A DNA stretch of 54,265 bases from Gemmatimonadota bacterium (GTDB lineage Bacteria > Gemmatimonadota > Gemmatimonadetes > Gemmatimonadales > GWC2-71-9). Position numbers and translations under genes: made by a program. Location of the stretch: assembly GCA_003246755.1 (NCBI GenBank), contig QKDC01000160.1:1-54265 (forward strand). The letters are read 5' to 3'. Positions 49,176 through 54,265 of this stretch are shown here, piece after piece; the stretch's first letter is position 1, and each line of letters opens with the position of its first letter. The notes below the pieces were generated by a model that saw only the letters and a program-made list of their open reading frames with translations, did not search any database and was not told the DNA's origin.

Positions 49176-50198
49176 CTATTCCACATCGACCCTGGTATCC
49201 CCAGACCGGATCTCTCCCACCACCCACGTCCGAACACCGGCCTCGCGGGCGCCCCGCTGTACTTCGTCGAGGAGAGCCTCGGGCACAACGGCGATCATAC
49301 CAAGACCGAGATTGAAGACATCCGACATCTCTCGGGGTTCGATACTTCCCGCGCGTTGGAGGAGGTCGAAGAGTGGTGGGCAGGGCCATGCCTTGCGACG
49401 CACCGTCGCCCGGCACCCCGGCGGGAGCACGCGCACGAGGTTGCCGGGAATACCCCCGCCGGTGATATGGGCCAGGGCATGCACCCGAGCGACCACATCG
49501 CGGAGTGCACCCCAGTAGGAACGATGCACGGCGAGCAGGGCTTCCCCAACGGTACTGGCGAGATCCTCCACCCGGGACTCGACCGAGAGGCCCATCTGGT
49601 CGAAGAACACTCTCCTGGCGAGGGTAAATCCGTTGGTGTGCAGTCCCGTGGACTCGTAACCGACCAAGAGATCGCCGGGACGGACGCGATCGCCGTGGAG
49701 GGCGTCTTCCTCTTCAACGACCCCCAGAATGGTACCGGCGAGATCAAAATGTCCCGACTGGTAGAGTCCGGGCATCTGGGCTGTTTCGCCGCCGGCGAGC
49801 AGCATCTCATGACTCCGACACGCCCGGGCCACCCCGCTGACGATGGTCGCCGTCTCGTCGATGGACAAGTCGGCGCCTGCGAGATAATCCTGGAATGCGA
49901 GCGGAGTCGCCCCGTGGACGAGAATGTCGTTGACACAGTGGTTGACGAGGTCTTCGCCCACGGTCCCGAGTTGCTCGCAGTCCCGTGCGACCAGCACCTT
50001 GGTCCCCACGCCGTCCGTACTCATCACGAGCAGTGGGCGCTGCAGTCCTGACGGCAGCCGAAGCATGCCACCAAAACCACCCACCGCCCCGGCCGCGAGC
50101 TTGGTTTGCGTTCCCCGCACCAGAGAGGCGATTCGGGTCTTGGCCTCGTCCGCCGCCTTCAGGTCGACACCTGCCTCGGCATAGCGGTCTGCCGTCAT
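49176..50198 (-). CDS. purM: Phosphoribosylformylglycinamidine cyclo-ligase
   Basis: YAEAGVDLKAADEAKTRI; STDGVGTKVLVA; VNHCVNDILVHGATPLAFQDYLA; GGETAQMPGLY; HITGGGIPGNLVRVLP. Confidence 0.97.
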   Translation of the reverse strand: MTADRYAEAGVDLKAADEAKTRIASLVRGTQTKLAAGAVGGFGGMLRLPSGLQRPLLVMSTDGVGTKVLVARDCEQLGTVGEDLVNHCVNDILVHGATPLAFQDYLAGADLSIDETATIVSGVARACRSHEMLLAGGETAQMPGLYQSGHFDLAGTILGVVEEEDALHGDRVRPGDLLVGYESTGLHTNGFTLARRVFFDQMGLSVESRVEDLASTVGEALLAVHRSYWGALRDVVARVHALAHITGGGIPGNLVRVLPPGCRATVRRKAWPCPPLFDLLQRAGSIEPREMSDVFNLGLGMIAVVPEALLDEVQRGAREAGVRTWVVGEIRSGDTRVDVE

Positions 50199-51115
50199 TC
50201 GATTCGCTCCGCCACGGGCACATGCGTCAGATCCACGAAGCGCCGGACCCGGACCGCCACATCCGACAGCTCGACCTTGTCGAACCCGCGGACCCCGAAG
50301 CCAGCAACGGCGTAGGACCCCATGGTTGCTCCGTAAACCATGGCTCGGCGCATCGCGTCAGAAGAAAGGTCGCCCGAGTGGGCCAGATAGCCCATGAACC
50401 CTCCTGCGAAGGCGTCCCCCGCACCGGTAGGGTCGAACACCTCTTCGAGGGGGAAGGCCGGGACGTAAAAGGTGCGATCGGCATACATCATCAGGGCTCC
50501 GTACTCTCCCTGCTTGATGACGACGCAGCGAGGGCCCCGGTCGAGAATCCATCGTGCGGACCGATGGATATTCCAGTCACCGGAGAGCTCCCTCGCTTCT
50601 GAATCGTTGACCATCAGGATGTCGACGCGCTCGAGGAGCGCAAGGAGGGCCTCTCGCTTGCCGTTGATCCAGTAGTTCATCGTATCGCACACGATGAGTT
50701 TGGGCGCTCGGACCTGCTCGAGGACATCCAGTTGGAGCGTTGGATCGATGTTCCCGAGAAAGACGTAATCCGCGTCCTGTGCGGATTGCGGCAGTTTCGG
50801 GTGGAAATCGGCGAAGACACCCAGGCGGGTTTCCAGGGTCTCTCTGCTCTGGAGATCGTAGGAGTACTTCCCTTTCCACCGAAAACTCTCTCCATCCGCC
50901 TGTTCGACACCGCTCCAGTCGATCCCCCGAGGAGCGACTCGCTCCAGGTCTCGCATCGGATAGTCATTCCCGACCACCCCCACGACACTCACGGGATGAA
51001 GGAGGGATCCCGCAACGCTGAAGTACACCGCCGATCCACCGAGCGCGTCAGCGGTCTCGCCAAATGGCGTGTGGACCGAATCGAGTGCCACGCTACCCAC
51101 CACAAGGAGACTCAT
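50195..51115 (-). CDS. PfkB-family carbohydrate/nucleoside kinase, substrate unknown
   Basis: VVGSVALDSVHTPFGETADALGGSAVYFSVA; DPTGAGDAFAGGFMGYLA. Confidence 0.9.
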   Translation of the reverse strand: MSLLVVGSVALDSVHTPFGETADALGGSAVYFSVAGSLLHPVSVVGVVGNDYPMRDLERVAPRGIDWSGVEQADGESFRWKGKYSYDLQSRETLETRLGVFADFHPKLPQSAQDADYVFLGNIDPTLQLDVLEQVRAPKLIVCDTMNYWINGKREALLALLERVDILMVNDSEARELSGDWNIHRSARWILDRGPRCVVIKQGEYGALMMYADRTFYVPAFPLEEVFDPTGAGDAFAGGFMGYLAHSGDLSSDAMRRAMVYGATMGSYAVAGFGVRGFDKVELSDVAVRVRRFVDLTHVPVAERIE

Positions 51116-51119
51116 TCGC

Positions 51120-52757
51120 TCACATCCGATCGGGCGCGGTGAGCCCAAGAAGGGTTAGTCCATTCGCGAGAACCGTGCGGGTTGCTCGGGCAAGCACCAA
51201 CCGCGCGTGTTCGGTCGCGGGCGGCTCGCCCAGCACGCGGCATCGGTGATACCAGCCATGCACCTGGCGTGCGAGGTCTTCCAGGTACCCGGTGACGCGA
51301 TGGGGTTCTCGCCCTTCCGCGGCCCGTTCGACGAACCCCGGGAAGAGCGCCAAAGTCTTGATCAGATCCGTATCCTCCGGTGCGGTCAGGGCGGCAATCT
51401 CGAAGGGTCCGGTCACACGCTCCGGGTCGATGTCCGCGACACGGAAGATGCCGCTCATCCGCGCGTGCGCCATCTGCACATAGAAAACGGGGTTTTCTTC
51501 GGTCCGCGCGCGAGCCAAGTCGACATCAAAGATGAACGGCGTATCCCCTCGGCGCATGAGAAAGAAGTACCGCGCCGCATCCGCCCCCACCCAGTCACAG
51601 AGATCCCGTAGCGTGACGAAGTCTCCTGCCCGCTTGGACATTCGGACCTCCTCACCGTCCTTCATGACCTTGACCAACTGCACCATCGCCACTTCGAAGA
51701 ACTCGGGCGGATAACCCAACGCCGCGAGCGCCGCACGCATTCTGGCGATATACCCGTGATGATCGGCTCCCCACACGTCGATCGCTCGATCGAAACCTCG
51801 GTCGTGCTTATCAGCGTGATACACGATGTCCGGCAGGAGATAGGTGTACGTGCCGTCGCTCTTTCGCAGCACGCGGTCCTTGTCGTCACCGAAGTCGGTG
51901 GTTCGCAACCAAAGGGCCCCGTCGGCCTCAAAGGTCAGCCCCCGATCCCGGAATTGCTCGAGCAACCTCGCGATCCGGTCAGCCTCGTGCATGGCGGACT
52001 CTGAGCCATAGACATCGAACCGTACTCCAAAATCGAGGAGGAGCGCATCCTGCTCCTCACGCTGGACGCGGAGGATGAACTCCCGAAGTGCGGGAGCGGC
52101 CGCTTCAAGAGGCGGGGCAATCGACGCGGCGGGCAGCTCGGCAAGGGCTCGCTCGGCGGCCTCGATCAGATACTCGCCGTGGTACCCCCCGTCAGGGATG
52201 GGAAAGTCCTCCCCCAGTGCCTGACGCATGCGGGCCCAGAGGCTCTCCACCACCCGACCAACCTGGACACCGGCATCGTTGATATAGAACTCGCGGGTCA
52301 CGTCGTGCCCCGTCCACTCGAGCAACGACGCAATCCCGTCTCCGAGCGCCGCACCCCTACCGTGCCCCACATGCAACGGACCCGTGGGGTTGGCCGAAAC
52401 AAACTCCACGTTGACACGCCGGCCATTCCCGAGGGTGCTGCGACCGAAGTCGGACCCCGCTTCGAGGATCTCCTCGACCGTCTTGATCAGCTGGTCGCTC
52501 GAGAGCCAGAAGTTGATGAAGCCCGGTCCGGCGATTTCGGCCCGCGCAACCAATCCGTGACCGACCTTCAGTTCCTCGAGAACGCGCTCCGCGAGCGTCC
52601 TCGGTTTGGAACGAAGCGGCCCTGCTAAGACCATGGCCAGGTTGGTCGCCAAATCCCCGTGGCCCTCGCCCCGGGGTCGTTCGAGGACGAAGGACACGTT
52701 CGGCGCACCAAGAACCCCAGCAATTCGCTCCAGCTCCTCCCGGAGCGCGTCACTCAT
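51120..52757 (-). CDS. argS: Arginyl-tRNA synthetase
   Basis: NVEFVSANPTGPLHVGHGRGAALGDGIASLLEWTGHDVTREFYINDAG; trimmed start ATG at 52757. Confidence 0.96.
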   Translation of the reverse strand: MSDALREELERIAGVLGAPNVSFVLERPRGEGHGDLATNLAMVLAGPLRSKPRTLAERVLEELKVGHGLVARAEIAGPGFINFWLSSDQLIKTVEEILEAGSDFGRSTLGNGRRVNVEFVSANPTGPLHVGHGRGAALGDGIASLLEWTGHDVTREFYINDAGVQVGRVVESLWARMRQALGEDFPIPDGGYHGEYLIEAAERALAELPAASIAPPLEAAAPALREFILRVQREEQDALLLDFGVRFDVYGSESAMHEADRIARLLEQFRDRGLTFEADGALWLRTTDFGDDKDRVLRKSDGTYTYLLPDIVYHADKHDRGFDRAIDVWGADHHGYIARMRAALAALGYPPEFFEVAMVQLVKVMKDGEEVRMSKRAGDFVTLRDLCDWVGADAARYFFLMRRGDTPFIFDVDLARARTEENPVFYVQMAHARMSGIFRVADIDPERVTGPFEIAALTAPEDTDLIKTLALFPGFVERAAEGREPHRVTGYLEDLARQVHGWYHRCRVLGEPPATEHARLVLARATRTVLANGLTLLGLTAPDRM

Positions 52758-53080
52758 GCCGTGTCCTTCTTGGTCGTGGCGGAATCCGTCTTGCTCGTTT
52801 TGTCGGCCTTGGGCGAGGCGTCCGCAGTACCCTTCGAGTCTTTGGCCGCGGGAGCCTTGGAATCGCTCACCTCGGCTGGGGCCTTTCGGGGTCCTTTGCC
52901 ATCTTTGCCATAATCGGTGATGTAGAAGCCGCTCCCTTTGAAGACCAGCCCCGCACCGCCGGAGATCTGTTTCGAAGAGAGTTGTCCACATTCGGGGCAT
53001 TTGACCCGAGTACGGTCGTTCATCTTTTGAAAGCGCTCGAAGAGGTGTCCATCGGGACACCGGTATTCGTACGTCGGCAT
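52754..53080 (-). CDS. FmdB-family zinc ribbon protein with Lys/Ala/Ser-rich tail
   Basis: MPTYEYRCPDGHLFERFQKMNDRTRVKCPECG. Confidence 0.9.
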   Translation of the reverse strand: MPTYEYRCPDGHLFERFQKMNDRTRVKCPECGQLSSKQISGGAGLVFKGSGFYITDYGKDGKGPRKAPAEVSDSKAPAAKDSKGTADASPKADKTSKTDSATTKKDTA

Positions 53081-53247
53081 TATCGTTCCCGTAAATGGAG
53101 CAAGCCCAAAAAGTTACGCGCTGCGTGGTCTTCAATCAATGCCGACAGCATTTGGGCTGTTTCTGTGAAAGGTGTGGCTCGGAGGGCCATCAACTCGTCC
53201 TTACGGGGCACACTCCCCGTGACCCACCCCAAATTCTTGGAGGATCC

Positions 53248-53757
53248 GTGTCCACCAGAACAGTCGCCCTGCTTCTGCTCTCCGTTCTCATTCCCCTGAC
53301 CCTCCAGGCCCAAACGACACCTCCTCCCAACTGTTCGGGGCCGAAGCATCGGGCCTTCGATTTCTGGATTGGTGACTGGGAGGTCACCGCCAACGGTCAG
53401 TTGGCGGGCACCAACTCGATCACGCAGACACAGGCCGGATGCATCCTGCACGAGCACTGGGTTGGCACTGGGGGTGGAACCGGCGAGAGCTTCAACTTCT
53501 ACGACCGATCGACCGATACCTGGAACCAGCTCTGGATCGATTCCGCCGGCAACGTCCTCCGACTGGCGGGCCACTACGTCGATGGAGAGATGCGATTCAC
53601 CGGGGAGACCCTCCGGAACGGGAACACCGTCCTGCAGAAGCTCACCTTCTTCAAGAACCCCGACGGCTCTGTGCGGCAGCTCTGGGAAAGCTCGCGCGAT
53701 GGGGGGAAGACTTGGGCGTCCGTCTTCGACGGGCTGTATACCAAGAAGAAAGACTAG
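53248..53757 (+). CDS. Secreted protein, DUF1579-like/lipocalin-like, unknown function
   Basis: Signal peptide VSTRTVALLLLSVLIPLTLQAQ, then FDFWIGDWEVTANGQLAGTNSI...GESFNFYDRSTDTWNQLWIDSAGNVLRLAG; GTG start. Confidence 0.72.
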   Translation: MSTRTVALLLLSVLIPLTLQAQTTPPPNCSGPKHRAFDFWIGDWEVTANGQLAGTNSITQTQAGCILHEHWVGTGGGTGESFNFYDRSTDTWNQLWIDSAGNVLRLAGHYVDGEMRFTGETLRNGNTVLQKLTFFKNPDGSVRQLWESSRDGGKTWASVFDGLYTKKKD

Positions 53758-54265
53758 GCCGCCAATTCCTGCAGGAGAGGCCATGGAATGACGTGCCCAC
53801 CTTGGAACCTGCGAAGCGTATACGCCACGTTGCCTGCGTCGAGCCTTGCCATCTCGGTGCGGATGACGTTCTCGTCCAGGAACTTGTCCCGATCGCCGAG
53901 GACCATGGTGAGCGAGGCCGCACTGAGCACGCCACCGTAGCGTGAGAGATCGAGGTCAGGGGGTACTCCCCCGCCCCACAGCACCAGGCGTGTGGCTTTG
54001 ACACCCCCCATGGCCACCCACCGCGACGCTGTGGCGGTGCCTTGGGAGAAGCCGTGGATTTCAACCGGCACGATCGGAATGGACCAGCGCCGGCGCACAT
54101 CGTCCAGAACCAGGTCGAGATATCGAACGTAGTCCTCGATCTCGACCAGGCGATCCTCGGAGGTCATCCATGTCGCGCCAACCTTGCGCGTTGCGTGATC
54201 GGTGTAGTAGCGGGAAAGGGCTTCCGGTGCCACGATCAGGCGTTGCGGTGTGGCCACCGGGGAAA
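53754..54265 (-). CDS. Predicted alpha/beta hydrolase (esterase/phospholipase-like), N-terminus cut by window edge
   Basis: IHGFSQGTATASRWVAMG nucleophile elbow (GFSQG); LGDRDKF and GGHVI Asp/His regions; the frame remains open to the window end. Confidence 0.8.
   Translation of the reverse strand, partial: SPVATPQRLIVAPEALSRYYTDHATRKVGATWMTSEDRLVEIEDYVRYLDLVLDDVRRRWSIPIVPVEIHGFSQGTATASRWVAMGGVKATRLVLWGGGVPPDLDLSRYGGVLSAASLTMVLGDRDKFLDENVIRTEMARLDAGNVAYTLRRFQGGHVIPWPLLQELAA

Noticed and set aside
1-54265. Prophage, transposon, CRISPR, toxin-antitoxin or anti-phage system
   Set aside because: No integrase, transposase, cas, repeat-spacer or restriction/defence gene signatures were found; the content is conserved housekeeping genes.

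Overview
The window is about 54 kb of high-GC, gene-dense bacterial chromosome. It looks like core housekeeping DNA, possibly from Gemmatimonadota or a relative; that placement is inference from gene content. Nearly all genes are on the minus strand, in long runs that overlap through ATGA/GTGA junctions. In minus-strand reading order: fmdB-argS-pfkB-purM-ribD-ribE-ribBA-ribH-nusB-glycosyltransferase-hpf-hprK-mannose-family PTS(IIA,IIB,IIC,IID)-HPr-EI; metK-bifunctional nuclease-btuF (fused)-btuC-btuD; beta-propeller lipoprotein-recO-selB; clpB-tadA; tRNA-Ser(CGA); choice-of-anchor-B secreted protein plus a tiny coupled membrane ORF; topA; a beta-propeller remnant; tRNA-Ser(GGA); msrP-msrQ; pyrR-pyrB-pyrC; a coiled-coil/zinc-ribbon protein; rpsT (plus strand); and scpA-scpB-rluB-moxR-DUF58-Bat cluster-mutL-miaA-bshA-uppP. 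I see no CRISPR array, prophage, transposon or recognisable defence system, and no clearly undescribed multi-gene system. The most interesting leads are: a recurrent promoter-like element (TTGnnn-N16-18-TAGCTT) at four loci, two of them consistent with leaderless mRNAs; a complete PTS phosphorelay with HprK and HPF inside a housekeeping run; a BtuF domain fused in frame to an unrelated membrane protein; a secreted protein whose possible membrane anchor sits in a separate overlapping ORF; and an orphan selB. Start codons marked trimmed were chosen from family alignment memory and gene overlaps, not from computation.
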